This document shows positions 38,159-46,785 of a stretch of DNA of 64,000 nt, piece after piece; the first letter of the stretch is position 1; every line of letters starts with the position of its first letter. Source of the DNA: Rhizobium sp. Root1220. Lineage in GTDB: Bacteria > Pseudomonadota > Alphaproteobacteria > Rhizobiales > Rhizobiaceae. The stretch covers positions 502,450 to 566,449 of the forward strand of contig NZ_LMDG01000001.1 in NCBI RefSeq assembly GCF_001426265.1, in the 5' to 3' direction. A program made the translations under genes and the position numbers. The notes below the pieces were generated by a model. The model was not told the DNA's origin, made no database searches, and saw only the letters and a list, made by a program, of their open reading frames with translations.

Positions 38159-39418
38159 TCAGTTGCCAGCCCGCTTTTCTTCGTCTCGCGTTTGCTCAGC
38201 GAAGTCCTTCATGGTCTCATCGACGCCGCGTTGGCCCAGGGCCATCGCCTCCCACATCTTGTATTCGGTGGAGCGCATCCAGCTGACGACTGTGGTCCTT
38301 GCCCGTCCATGCGCTACCGGGAGCGAGTTAATCGCCACATCGATGCCAGGCTGCGTCGCGAGTGCTTGCGTTGCGGCAGGCAATGCGGCACTTTTCTTGT
38401 TGATAGGAAGGTAGCCCGTTGCGGCAAACCAGGTCGCGTTCGCTTCCGGAGAAGCGGCGTAGCTGATGAACTTGTAGGCGGCGTCCTGGACCTCCTTCGG
38501 AGAGGTTGCAAGGATACCAATTCCAGCACCGCCGATAGGAACCGAGCAGGTCTTGTTGCAAGGCATCGGACGAACGGCCAAAGCATCGCCCAGCGCCTTC
38601 TTGGATCCAACGTAGTTGCCAGTCGAGTTCATCATGATGCCGACTTTCTTGGCCAGGAAGGCGTCACCTCCCTTATCTTCGTCGGTCACGCCATCAGGCG
38701 ATGCAACCTTCTTCTCGTGCACGAGGGATGCCATCCATTGATACGCCTCGATCGTGTTGGGCTTGTCGAGCAGGATCTCACCGGTCTTCGGGTCGACGAG
38801 CTCACTGTCATTGGACATGACCACGCCCCAACGGGCGAACTGACCTGGCGCCGCGATCCCGGAGATGCCCTCGGAACCCAGCTTGTCAGTGATCGTCTTG
38901 GCAGCGGCGGAAATGTCATCGAAAGTCTTGAGCGGCGTGTCCTCCGAGAGGCCGGCACGCTTGAAGATGTCTTTGTTGAAATAGACGACTGGCGTCGAGG
39001 AGTTGAAAGGCACGATGAAGTTCTTGCCGCCGATTACGCCAACTTCCTTCGCGTAGTCGTAGAGATCCTTCTTCAGTGGATCCGCGTCGAAGTATGGGGT
39101 GAGGTCTGTCAGCACGTTGTTGTTGGCAAACAAGCCATAGCGCGTGACTTCCAGGATAACCGCGTCCGGTGCGCGTCGTGCTGGAATGGCAGCCTGAAGC
39201 TTGGCAACGATATCGTTGTAGTTTCCAACGAACTCAGCCTCGACTTTTACGTCGGGATTTGCCGCCTCGAAATTGCTGATGACCTTGTTCAGGGCTTCCC
39301 CGTTCCCCTTGCTGAAGGCGTGCCAGAACTTGACTGTGGTTGCGGCGTCTGCCGCGCTTACCGTGCTTAAAAAAACGGCGACGCCGGCCGCCAGGACCGT
39401 CTGCAATTTCCGTGACAT
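38159..39418 (-). CDS. Extracellular solute-binding protein, family 1 (UgpB-like)
   Basis: 419 aa from the ATG at 39418 with AGGAG 7 bases upstream. The signal peptide ends after SAADA (about residue 25). UgpB-like features: KFWHAFSKGNGEALNKVISNFEAANPDVKVE (residues 30-60), IPFNSSTPVVYFNKDIFKRAG and GIGILATSPKE. First gene of the operon. With a GDPD enzyme downstream, glycerophosphodiesters or glycerol 3-phosphate are the likely ligands. Confidence 0.88.
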   Translation of the reverse strand: MSRKLQTVLAAGVAVFLSTVSAADAATTVKFWHAFSKGNGEALNKVISNFEAANPDVKVEAEFVGNYNDIVAKLQAAIPARRAPDAVILEVTRYGLFANNNVLTDLTPYFDADPLKKDLYDYAKEVGVIGGKNFIVPFNSSTPVVYFNKDIFKRAGLSEDTPLKTFDDISAAAKTITDKLGSEGISGIAAPGQFARWGVVMSNDSELVDPKTGEILLDKPNTIEAYQWMASLVHEKKVASPDGVTDEDKGGDAFLAKKVGIMMNSTGNYVGSKKALGDALAVRPMPCNKTCSVPIGGAGIGILATSPKEVQDAAYKFISYAASPEANATWFAATGYLPINKKSAALPAATQALATQPGIDVAINSLPVAHGRARTTVVSWMRSTEYKMWEAMALGQRGVDETMKDFAEQTRDEEKRAGN

Positions 39419-39571
39419 TGATTTCTCCTGCTGCAAAACAGATTGCAATGGAGAGCGTCTAGTTGCCACGCACGACAGCCATTTGACCGTTGCGTGAAGT
39501 TTCGATGACGGCCCGAAAAAGAGCGACGTCCACGACGCCGGGCCGAATAATGGCGCGATACCGCTCCAAGG

Positions 39572-40073
39572 ATTAGGCTCAGGACCTATTAAATCACTTG
39601 TATCGCTTTTCTGTCTTTGATTCATTGGGATCGAATGGAGAGGCTGTTATGAGTGATTTGATGCTTCTGCCGGAGGTGCAGATGCGCCGGATCGGGCCTT
39701 GCTTTCCGCTGTCGCACGGTGTGCCACGCATCAATGACCGGCAAATGCCGCTCAGATGCTCGACGCCTTTCCCACCGCCAAGACTTTGCTTGCCGACAAA
39801 GGCTATGACGCCGACTGGTTTCGAGACGCCCTTGCCAAGCGCAAGATAACCGCCTGCATTCCCTCAAGGGCCAACCGCAAGGTGGCAATCCCGCATGACC
39901 GCGTGCTTTACAAAAAAAACGCCACAAGATCGAGAACATGTTCGGCAGGCTCAAGGACTGGCGTCGCATCCACACCAGATACGAGCAGCACGCGCGTTGG
40001 AGCATTGCACATCGACGACAGGCCGCGCATTGCGGCCTGGGCACCATTCCTACTTAGGTTGTTGCTTCCTTGA
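39572..40073 (+). mobile_element. IS5-family insertion sequence remnant
   Basis: An IS end-like sequence (AGGCTCAGGACCTATTAA, about 39577-39594) is followed by ATG at 39650 and the first 30 or so codons of an IS5-type transposase (MSDLMLLPEVQMRRIGPCFPLSHG). The reading then jumps near 39745 into another frame with the C-terminal part (TAKTLLADKGYDADWFRDAL, about 39773-39832). A run of 8 A at 39911-39918 shifts it again, into KIENMFGRLKDWRRIHTRY. The middle of the transposase, including part of the DDE core, is deleted and the right end is missing. This copy cannot move by itself. Confidence 0.8.
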
Positions 40074-40547
40074 TTGTTCAAGGATTGTCGGCTGTTCGCT
40101 GCTACACAGTAGTGGCAAACTTTGGCAATAGGCGTGGCAGGAACGACAGTCCGAGAGAGGTCGATTCTAGTCCGATATAGACGGCAAACTCCTCTTGAAC
40201 TCCTGCTGGCAGCGATAGGCATTTTTTCCTTCCATTGCCGTCCGATTGGTGCTTAGCTGTCGGCGTTGGGTGCTTACAGATGTTCAAAATGGCGGTGCAT
40301 CATGGCACTCCTGACATTTTTCTAGATCGGTACAACAAGGTCACCTCAAGGGGTCTGAGAACTGGCGTCCGTCGTCGCTCAGTCACCGATGTCGATATTG
40401 GCTGGGGCTGACGGAGCTTTTTGAGACGGCGCATCCTGTGGGACCAAAACGGCTTAGGCATATCGCGGCACTTAACGAGACAAGTAAATACTTCGGCCCG
40501 TAGGTGGCCGGCAATATATTGCAGAACAGTTATTGAGGACAAAGACA
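40074..40547. other. Intergenic stretch beside the IS remnant
   Basis: 474 bases of lower coding quality with short frames only. No right IS end, terminator or known repeat was found. The right end carries the ribosome-binding site of the small membrane protein gene. Confidence 0.45.
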
Positions 40548-40751
40548 GTGATTATCGTTCACGTCGCGGTGGCGGCGATTCTTTCCATGGGCATCCCATT
40601 TGCCATTGCACGGGAAATTAAACGCAAATGCCGCCTCGAAGGCGACGACCCACGAGGCGGTGACAACCTGCTGATTGTGGGGGCTACCGTCGCGGGGATG
40701 TTTGCAGCGGTCCTTTACTTGTCGCGCCATATGACCTTGGACGATATGTGA
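40548..40751 (+). CDS. Small two-segment membrane protein, hypothetical
   Basis: 67 aa with a GTG start at 40548, supported by GAGG 9 bases upstream; an alternative TTG start lies 5 codons earlier. Two hydrophobic segments (IIVHVAVAAILSMGIPFAI, and LLIVGATVAGMFAAVLYL) flank a charged loop REIKRKCRLEGDDPRGGD. No family recognised. Confidence 0.5.
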   Translation: MIIVHVAVAAILSMGIPFAIAREIKRKCRLEGDDPRGGDNLLIVGATVAGMFAAVLYLSRHMTLDDM

Positions 40752-40812
40752 CTTTTGACGATGAGATGGCGCGGCTTAAAACACGCCTGTGTGCGTACTT
40801 TTTCTTCGTCGA

Positions 40813-41448
40813 TCACCAGCGCAGATATCGTCGCCCGATGAGGCCGCCGATTGCCGTAACAGCAGCGATGGCGATCATGTACCAGGTTGCCACGAAAAGC
40901 GGGCTGTCGTCGGGGCAATGCCAGGCATAGATGGCTGCCGCGAGCGCGCCGGCGGCAAAGCCCGCTGTCGCGCCTGCAAGTGACGGGCGCGCGGGCGCGC
41001 CGACTTTCAGCGCCAGGAGAAAGCCTGCAAGCGGTGCAAGCGACAACACCGGGATGAACACCAGGCAAAAGCGCGCGTTATTGCCCACGAGGCTTGTCTC
41101 CCACGCACCTGGCGGCACCACTGCAAGTTCCGAGGTTACCGCGGTGACCAACATCGCCAATGGAATGAAAAGAGCCACAACACTGGCTTTCAGCTCGGCA
41201 CCAGGCCGGCCGATACGGAACACCACGCCACAGGCGGTGATAGCGAGAACGAGCGTAAAGGCGATCTTGAAGAGAACGCGCACTGTTTCGAAAACGCTTG
41301 CCATGTTGTGGCGAATGCCGATCGTCGAGAGCAAGATCGAGCCCGAGACGACGACACCGGCCACCAACGCCAAGATCAGTGCCCGTCCCAGCCGCGCGCG
41401 GACCGGCGCATCTTCCACCAGCAGGCTGATCAGGTCATTCGTCTTCAC
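40813..41448 (-). CDS. nrsF: NrsF/DUF1109-family anti-sigma factor
   Basis: 211 aa with six predicted membrane segments. The GTG at 41448 is chosen because GGAG lies 8 bases upstream and the start overlaps the sigma-factor stop by 14 bases. DUF1109 proteins hold an ECF sigma factor at the membrane. Two cysteines, C128 (ARFCLVF) and C178 (AWHCPDD), are 50 residues apart, as are the stress-sensing C131 and C181 reported for Caulobacter NrsF. This supports release of sigma under heavy-metal or oxidising stress. Confidence 0.85.
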   Translation of the reverse strand: MKTNDLISLLVEDAPVRARLGRALILALVAGVVVSGSILLSTIGIRHNMASVFETVRVLFKIAFTLVLAITACGVVFRIGRPGAELKASVVALFIPLAMLVTAVTSELAVVPPGAWETSLVGNNARFCLVFIPVLSLAPLAGFLLALKVGAPARPSLAGATAGFAAGALAAAIYAWHCPDDSPLFVATWYMIAIAAVTAIGGLIGRRYLRW

Positions 41449-42001
41449 GTGTCTCACTCCGGTATAGAGCTGCGAGCGATTTCAAAGCGCGATGAAGCGA
41501 AACGCGTACTGCTCCTTCAGTCATATTCAGCCGCTCGGCCGTTTCGCGAACGCCTGCACCGTCAATCGAAATTGACCGGACAATGTCGCGCTGCGGGTCC
41601 CTGAGCCTCGCGAGCATGCGCTCTGCGTCGAGCCGATCCAAGGCATCCGTTTGTTCGTCCGCTTCCAGCGTCGCGATAACATCCTCGATCGGGACGTTCA
41701 CATGCCGTCCGCGGCGGCGCAGGCTGTCAATCAACTTGTTGCGTACAATGGTCGATAGCCAGGGTCCAATCGGGCGCGCCGCATCCCAGGTTCCTCGCTT
41801 CAAATGGACCGCAAGCAATACTTCCTGCACCACGTCCTCCGCCTCGCTCGCGGGCGCGCCGAGTTGATCGCAGCGTCTTCGTGCCATGGCGCGCAGATGC
41901 GGCGTGACCGCCGCAAGGAAGCGGTGGTACGCCTTCGTGTCGCCCTTAAGGGCGCCGCGCATCCATTCGCTCCACGCCTCTTCACGCTCCGAATACTTCA
42001 A
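41435..42001 (-). CDS. ECF sigma factor (SigF/ECF16-like)
   Basis: 188 aa from a TTG at 42001. Region 2 includes EDVVQEVLLAVHL and RPIGPWLSTIVRNKLIDSLRR. Region 4 helix-turn-helix is GAGVRETAERLNMTEGAVRVSLHRAL. The start is uncertain: an ATG at 41962 has GGAG at ideal spacing and would give 175 aa, leaving a leader of normal length after the promoter at 42015-42040. Translation is coupled to the anti-sigma gene downstream. Likely regulates itself and a small stress regulon. Confidence 0.88.
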   Translation of the reverse strand: MKYSEREEAWSEWMRGALKGDTKAYHRFLAAVTPHLRAMARRRCDQLGAPASEAEDVVQEVLLAVHLKRGTWDAARPIGPWLSTIVRNKLIDSLRRRGRHVNVPIEDVIATLEADEQTDALDRLDAERMLARLRDPQRDIVRSISIDGAGVRETAERLNMTEGAVRVSLHRALKSLAALYRSETREDE

Positions 42002-42014
42002 CGTCAGTACCCTA

Positions 42015-42040
42015 TACGAACAGGCGCACCTCTCTGTTAC
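42015..42040 (-). promoter_or_regulatory. Candidate SigF-type autoregulatory promoter
   Basis: On the minus strand, GTAACA (42040-42035), 16 bases, then CGTA (42018-42015) matches the Caulobacter SigF consensus GTAACC-N16-CGAA with two mismatches and identical spacing. It sits just before the sigma gene, as expected for autoregulation. Confidence 0.55.
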
Positions 42041-42187
42041 CGAGGGCTCTGAAATAGCGCCGCAAAGCCTTGGTCGCACGCGTTTTCTCCTGCATTCGCG
42101 CGCGCGGCAAGAGCCTCGGCGAAAAAATGTGGAGCGGGGGCAAAAGCACCCCGTCGATCGTTCCATATGAGTGAGGCCGGCTGCGGG

Positions 42188-42529
42188 TCAGCGGACAGGC
42201 TGATAGTGGCCGCGCAAAGGCACTTTCACGCCGCGGCTTTCCAAGCCATCACCGTCGCAGACATAGACAAGCGTCGGTATGCCGCCCGACCGGAAAATCT
42301 GGTCATGGCGACGCCGGATCAACTGCGTCTCCGTCCTGCAACGATACTGCTCTTCGTCCTTCGGCTCGGGCTGTGCCCTGACGCCCGGCAAATTCGGGTA
42401 GGGGTAGATCAACTGGGGATGCGCTTCGCCGGCGCGTTTCCAATCGGTCGCAAAACTTGCCTCTGGCGCAACGCCGCCGGATGCGAGCGTCAAAACCGTC
42501 AGCAAAACCGTTGGAAACCGCATCCTCAT
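42188..42529 (-). CDS. Small secreted protein, hypothetical
   Basis: 113 aa. The first 28 residues form a signal peptide (LLTVLTLASGGVAPEASFA). The mature part has two cysteines (QYRCRTETQ and YVCDGDG) that could form a disulfide. AAGG upstream supports the ATG at 42529; a second ATG follows two codons later. It lies 186 bases upstream of the ECF sigma gene on the same strand but lacks the SigF-type promoter motif itself. No function assigned. Confidence 0.6.
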   Translation of the reverse strand: MRMRFPTVLLTVLTLASGGVAPEASFATDWKRAGEAHPQLIYPYPNLPGVRAQPEPKDEEQYRCRTETQLIRRRHDQIFRSGGIPTLVYVCDGDGLESRGVKVPLRGHYQPVR

Positions 42530-42640
42530 CGCCTTGTCGGGGGATCCACTTGTTCGTCCTCATCTTTGGATGTAGGCAGCCAGGAGCACGACATCAAGCG
42601 GTCGCACGGCGGTCGAGCATGCTGCTGCGGAGAAGTGGGA

Positions 42641-44230
42641 TCAGACCGGTCGGCGAAGATAGCTTCTGATCACCGGATGGGCGACGAGACCCGCGAGGAT
42701 CGCGAAGGCGGCACCAGCGGTGAAGCCAGCGAAGAAGCCTCCGATGATCCCGGCGACCAGGATGACTTTCTTGGCGGGACCATCGGCCTTCACCGGCGGC
42801 TCTGCTTCGGAGATCAGGCGGGTGTTGCTGCGCACGAGGTTCTGTTCCTCGTTCGTCTGGCCAGAGCGCTTGAGAACGGCTTCATAGATGTCGCGCGCCG
42901 CCACGGACTTGCGCTGCAGTTCATTGAGTTCGACCTGCTTGTCGGACGAATTGACCTGAAGCGCCTTTTGGACCGTCAGTTCCCTGGAGACCGCATCCTC
43001 TGCCTTCTTTGCCTGATCGTATTCCGCGCGGGCCGACGCTCTCAGGCGTTGCAGTTCTCCCCGGATCTCATCGGCAGTGCTTTGCAGCGACGATCGAGCC
43101 GCCTGCAGGCGCGGATGACGGCCGCCCAGCTGGCTTTCAAGGCTACCGACGACCGCCGCCTGGGACGAGTATTGCTGGCGCAGGCTGGCCAGGGCCGTTG
43201 AAACGCCGCCTTGATCTCCCTGACCGTTCGCGACGACCTGTTCGAAGCTCAGTCTGGAAGCGGCATCGGCCCGTGTTTTCGCCTGAATCGCCTTGTCTTG
43301 CACCGTTACCAGCAATGCGTTCAGCGAAGTCAGGCGCTGGTCCGAGATCAGGCCCTGCTGGGTCGCCGTCAGGTCGTTGTCGGCGCGGTAGGTTTCAACA
43401 GCCTGCTCTGCCTCCTGCACCTTGCGGCGAAGGTCGTTGAGGCGGCCGTCGAGCGCACTCGAGGTGCTTTCATAGAGGCCATTCGAGGCGCTGCTCTCTT
43501 CTTGAAGAAATGAGGCGACCACCTGATTGGCGAGTTTTGCGGATTTCTCCGGATCTTTCGTCGTGGCCGCGAGAGAAACGACATAGGTGGTCGTCTGTCG
43601 CGTGATGACGACAGCCTTTTGCAAAGCGCCGATCACGGCCGCTCCATCGGTTCGGCCGCCTATGAATTCCGGGTCTTCATAGAGGTTCAGTGCTTCCGCG
43701 ACGCGCCGCAAGACATTCCCCGATGTCAGAATCTGGACCTGGCTGTCGACCAGAGCCGAAACCATGTCGGGTGAGACACCCGATGACGAGGCAGAGGGAT
43801 CTACCGGGCCAACGTTTCGCGGATCGAAGTAGAGGCTGGCGGTGGCCGTGTATTTTTGCGGAACAAGGGGCGCGACCACGGCACCCGCGAGAGCGCCGAC
43901 CACGGCGAGACCGAGAACGATCCGGCGGCGGTTCCAGATGGCGGTGACAGCGGTGCCCAGGTCAAGGAGCGGGCCGGCAACTTGAACCGTGGCGGGTTGG
44001 ACCGGTGTGACCTCGACCAGCGGCTCCGGTTGTTGCGGGCCAGCTTGCGGCGGTGCCGGTGCAGGGGTGTCCGGCGCAAGGGTATCGACAAATTCCGTCC
44101 TCGGTCGCGCGAAATCGGCGGGCCGCAAGGCAGGGCTGCGCGCACGCTCGACCTGCGGCGCGGCGTCCTCCGGCTCGTGGCTGCGCCACTGTGGCAGCCG
44201 ACTGACCCTGTTTCTGTCGATTTGGCTCAT
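42641..44230 (-). CDS. Wzz/GumC-family polysaccharide co-polymerase, no kinase domain
   Basis: 529 aa. A proline-rich cytoplasmic N-terminus (about residues 1-85) precedes TM1 near residues 104-124. A long periplasmic region follows with the Wzz motif QKYTATASLYFDPR and coiled-coil stretches (about 255-300 and 380-440). TM2 is near 488-512. The family's P-rich motif before TM2 appears as EAEPPVKADGP. The BY-kinase domain of ExoP-type proteins is absent, so a separate kinase would be needed. It sets chain length or export of an exopolysaccharide. Divergent from the GH5 gene. Confidence 0.85.
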   Translation of the reverse strand: MSQIDRNRVSRLPQWRSHEPEDAAPQVERARSPALRPADFARPRTEFVDTLAPDTPAPAPPQAGPQQPEPLVEVTPVQPATVQVAGPLLDLGTAVTAIWNRRRIVLGLAVVGALAGAVVAPLVPQKYTATASLYFDPRNVGPVDPSASSSGVSPDMVSALVDSQVQILTSGNVLRRVAEALNLYEDPEFIGGRTDGAAVIGALQKAVVITRQTTTYVVSLAATTKDPEKSAKLANQVVASFLQEESSASNGLYESTSSALDGRLNDLRRKVQEAEQAVETYRADNDLTATQQGLISDQRLTSLNALLVTVQDKAIQAKTRADAASRLSFEQVVANGQGDQGGVSTALASLRQQYSSQAAVVGSLESQLGGRHPRLQAARSSLQSTADEIRGELQRLRASARAEYDQAKKAEDAVSRELTVQKALQVNSSDKQVELNELQRKSVAARDIYEAVLKRSGQTNEEQNLVRSNTRLISEAEPPVKADGPAKKVILVAGIIGGFFAGFTAGAAFAILAGLVAHPVIRSYLRRPV

Positions 44231-44291
44231 GAATTTGCTCTTGCACCCAACCGCATCCGGTCGTGCTGCTCCTGACTTTAGAAATTCTTAG

Positions 44292-44307
44292 CTAACGGAC
44301 CGTTAAG
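44292..44307. repeat. 16-bp inverted motif, copy 1
   Basis: CTAACGGACCGTTAAG lies in the 129-base divergent gap between the Wzz-like and GH5 genes. The exact reverse complement occurs at 62364-62379. Read on the minus strand it is TTAA-N7-TTAG, one base off the CtrA box TTAA-N7-TTAA. Function unproven. Confidence 0.4.
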
Positions 44308-44359
44308 CTGGAGCCGACATCCGAACCAGCGGCGACCGTCGCAATCAAAAGCGCTAAGC

Positions 44360-45439
44360 ATGCTCTTTCTGGAAAAATCAAAAGTGCGTCTGGTGGTGCT
44401 GCTTGCGATGGCAGCTTGCGCTTACCCGCTTGCCGGCCATGCGTCGCAGAAGGCACCGCTCTGCTACCGGGGGGTCAACCTCTCCGGAGCGGAATACGGC
44501 GATCGCACCGGGACATACGGGACCAACTACACCTACCCCACCGAGGCGACCGTCCGATACTTCGCCGCCAAGGGCATGACTGTCATCCGGCTGCCGGTCC
44601 GCTGGGAGCATCTGCAGCCCTCTCTCGGCGCCGCGCTCGATGTCGACGAGCTGCAACGCCTGACGGATACCGTCGCCTCGATACGCCATAACGGCATGTC
44701 GGCGATCATCGATCCGCACAACTTCGCCTATTACGACAAGACCCGGATCGGCATTCCGCCGGTGACCTCCGTCGCCTTCGCCGAATTCTGGGCTCGGCTG
44801 GCGGTCGAATTTGCCAATCAGGACGGTGTGATTTTCGGGCTGATGAATGAACCGCACGACATTCCGGCTACCGACTGGCTGAAGGCGGCAAACGCCGCAA
44901 TTCGGAGCATCCGCGCTGTCGGCGCCAAAAACCTCATTCTGGTGCCAGGCACCGCATGGAGCGGTGCTTCGAGCTGGCAGGACGACATCATCGGTGGCGC
45001 CAACGGCACGGTGATGATGGGTATCCGCGACACGGCCGACAACTACGCCTATGAAGTGCACCAGTATCTGGATACCGACTCGTCGGGAACGCATGCCACC
45101 TGCGAGGGCGCAGAAACCGCGATCAACGCCATCGCGGCGATGACCTCCTGGCTCAGGGAAACCAAGAAGCGAGGGTTTCTCGGGGAGTTCGGCGTATCGT
45201 CGCACAAGCCCTGCGTCGAAGCCGTCGATACCATTCTCAAGCAGATTTCGGACAACAGCGACGTCTGGTTGGGCTGGTCCTATTGGGCCGCGGGCGATTG
45301 GTGGCCGCACGACGAGCCCTTCAATGTGCAGCCGCACGGCGGCGACGAGCGCCCTCAAATGACGATTCTTACCCGCGCGACGGCGGTCGAAGGCACGGCC
45401 CCGCCGAGCTGCCTGGCCAGCCCGCAGCCGAGAGGTTGA
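44360..45439 (+). CDS. Secreted GH5 endoglucanase-like glycoside hydrolase
   Basis: 359 aa. The signal peptide ends after AGHA (about residue 28). GH5 landmarks: VIRLPVRWEHLQP near residue 76, the acid/base E164 in LMNEPH, HQY near residue 234, the nucleophile E276 in GEFG, and Trp-rich WLGWSYWAAGDWW near 305. It hydrolyses beta-1,4-glucans or a related backbone in the periplasm or outside. In this locus it may trim or release the polysaccharide made by its neighbours. No good ribosome-binding site precedes the ATG, so the start is less certain. Confidence 0.88.
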   Translation: MLFLEKSKVRLVVLLAMAACAYPLAGHASQKAPLCYRGVNLSGAEYGDRTGTYGTNYTYPTEATVRYFAAKGMTVIRLPVRWEHLQPSLGAALDVDELQRLTDTVASIRHNGMSAIIDPHNFAYYDKTRIGIPPVTSVAFAEFWARLAVEFANQDGVIFGLMNEPHDIPATDWLKAANAAIRSIRAVGAKNLILVPGTAWSGASSWQDDIIGGANGTVMMGIRDTADNYAYEVHQYLDTDSSGTHATCEGAETAINAIAAMTSWLRETKKRGFLGEFGVSSHKPCVEAVDTILKQISDNSDVWLGWSYWAAGDWWPHDEPFNVQPHGGDERPQMTILTRATAVEGTAPPSCLASPQPRG

Positions 45440-45440
45440 G

Positions 45441-46706
45441 ATGAAAGCCGGATTGGCCCTGGCCGAAGGTACGGACCTGGCGCGAGACGTTCCCGGAACC
45501 CGCAACAGGAGCCAAGTCGCGGTGCAACGGATCGACTATCCCGTTCTGGTACTGGGCCTTCTTTCGGTCCTTTACAACGGTCTGCTTGCCTACATAAATC
45601 ACAATATTTTTCCGCTCTCGATGACGCATGTCGCGGCCAGCGAGGGCCTCATCATGGCAGGCGCCGTCCTCTATCTTTTGAAAAGGGGGATATACGAGGA
45701 CGACCTGCCCGGGCTCCTCTTCATGCTCTTCACGCTGGTTGTGACGATCTACGTGAGCGTGCTGAACAGAATGGCGTTCATCGACCATTTCCGCAACGTA
45801 TTGATTATCTTCTGTTTCGCCGGCCTCGGAAGTTGGAGCAATGAAAGAACGTTGAAGCTGACCTTCCGGATCGCCGCGCTTGCTGTCCTGATCTTCCTGA
45901 TCTTCGAGATCGTGGATGTGAAATTCTACGTCAGCCTGGTGCATCCATCCGATTATTTCGCCAACACGCGCGGTCTCAAACCCTACAGCTTCAACACGAC
46001 GGGTCTCTTTCAGAACGCTCTTGGTTTTCCGGGCCGGTTCTCGTTCGGCATCATCGACCACCGCTCTTCGTCGATCTTCCTGGAACAGGTATCGCTTGCC
46101 AACTTTTGCGGTGTGATCGCGGTCTATCTCATCTCCATGTGGGACCGGCTGTCGCGATGGGACCGGATGCTGATGATTGCGACATCGCTGCTGATTCTGA
46201 CCACCAACGACACGCGGACCATGCTGATCTTCAGCCTCGCCTGCATTGCCGGCTACTTCGTGTTTCCGATGATCCCGAAGCTGTTCAGCCTGATGCTGAT
46301 GCCGCTGATCGTCGCCGCCGGTTTTCTGGTCTACCTGCGGGAGCCGAACGCTACCGGCGATAACTTCACCGGGCGTATCAACCTGACGATGAAGAAGCTG
46401 ATGGAGATCGATCCCCTGGCGCCGTTGGGCCTATCGGTCGATCGAATCGCAGAGTTTGCCGACAGCGGCTACGTCTATCTGCTCTATGGCGCCACCATCT
46501 TCGGCGTGATCGCCTTCTGGCTCTTCGTCTGCCTCTATCCAGCCGGCACGACGCCAGCGCAGCGCCGCGCGGCCCATTCACTTTCTCTTTTCATTTTCCT
46601 GAATATGATGATCGGCGGAACGGCAATCTTCTCGATGAAAATTTCCGGGCTTCTCTGGCTTGTGATCGGTTACATGCGTTTCGTGGACAAGCCGCGTGTC
46701 GGGTGA
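45441..46706 (+). CDS. O-antigen ligase/polymerase-like membrane protein
   Basis: 421 aa with about ten membrane segments and a large loop near residues 165-205. It resembles ExoQ/WaaL/Wzy-type proteins in topology, with a DHRSSSIFLEQVSLANFCG stretch and TNDTRT after a membrane segment, as in that superfamily. It begins one base after the GH5 stop, so it is translationally coupled. It probably polymerises or transfers polysaccharide repeat units in the periplasm. Identity at family level only. Confidence 0.75.
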   Translation: MKAGLALAEGTDLARDVPGTRNRSQVAVQRIDYPVLVLGLLSVLYNGLLAYINHNIFPLSMTHVAASEGLIMAGAVLYLLKRGIYEDDLPGLLFMLFTLVVTIYVSVLNRMAFIDHFRNVLIIFCFAGLGSWSNERTLKLTFRIAALAVLIFLIFEIVDVKFYVSLVHPSDYFANTRGLKPYSFNTTGLFQNALGFPGRFSFGIIDHRSSSIFLEQVSLANFCGVIAVYLISMWDRLSRWDRMLMIATSLLILTTNDTRTMLIFSLACIAGYFVFPMIPKLFSLMLMPLIVAAGFLVYLREPNATGDNFTGRINLTMKKLMEIDPLAPLGLSVDRIAEFADSGYVYLLYGATIFGVIAFWLFVCLYPAGTTPAQRRAAHSLSLFIFLNMMIGGTAIFSMKISGLLWLVIGYMRFVDKPRVG

Positions 46707-46785
46707 GCCGTCGGGACATCGTATTGCGTTAGAGCGCGGCCCATATCAGCGATGGCGCCGCGGTATCGAGGGGAGCGCTGGCTCA

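Noticed and set aside
38153-39370. 405-aa plus-strand open frame
   Set aside because: Antisense to the UgpB-like gene, which has a signal peptide and ribosome-binding site. The plus frame has neither.
42167-43201. 344-aa plus-strand open frame
   Set aside because: Antisense to the secreted small protein and the Wzz-like gene. No motif or start signal.
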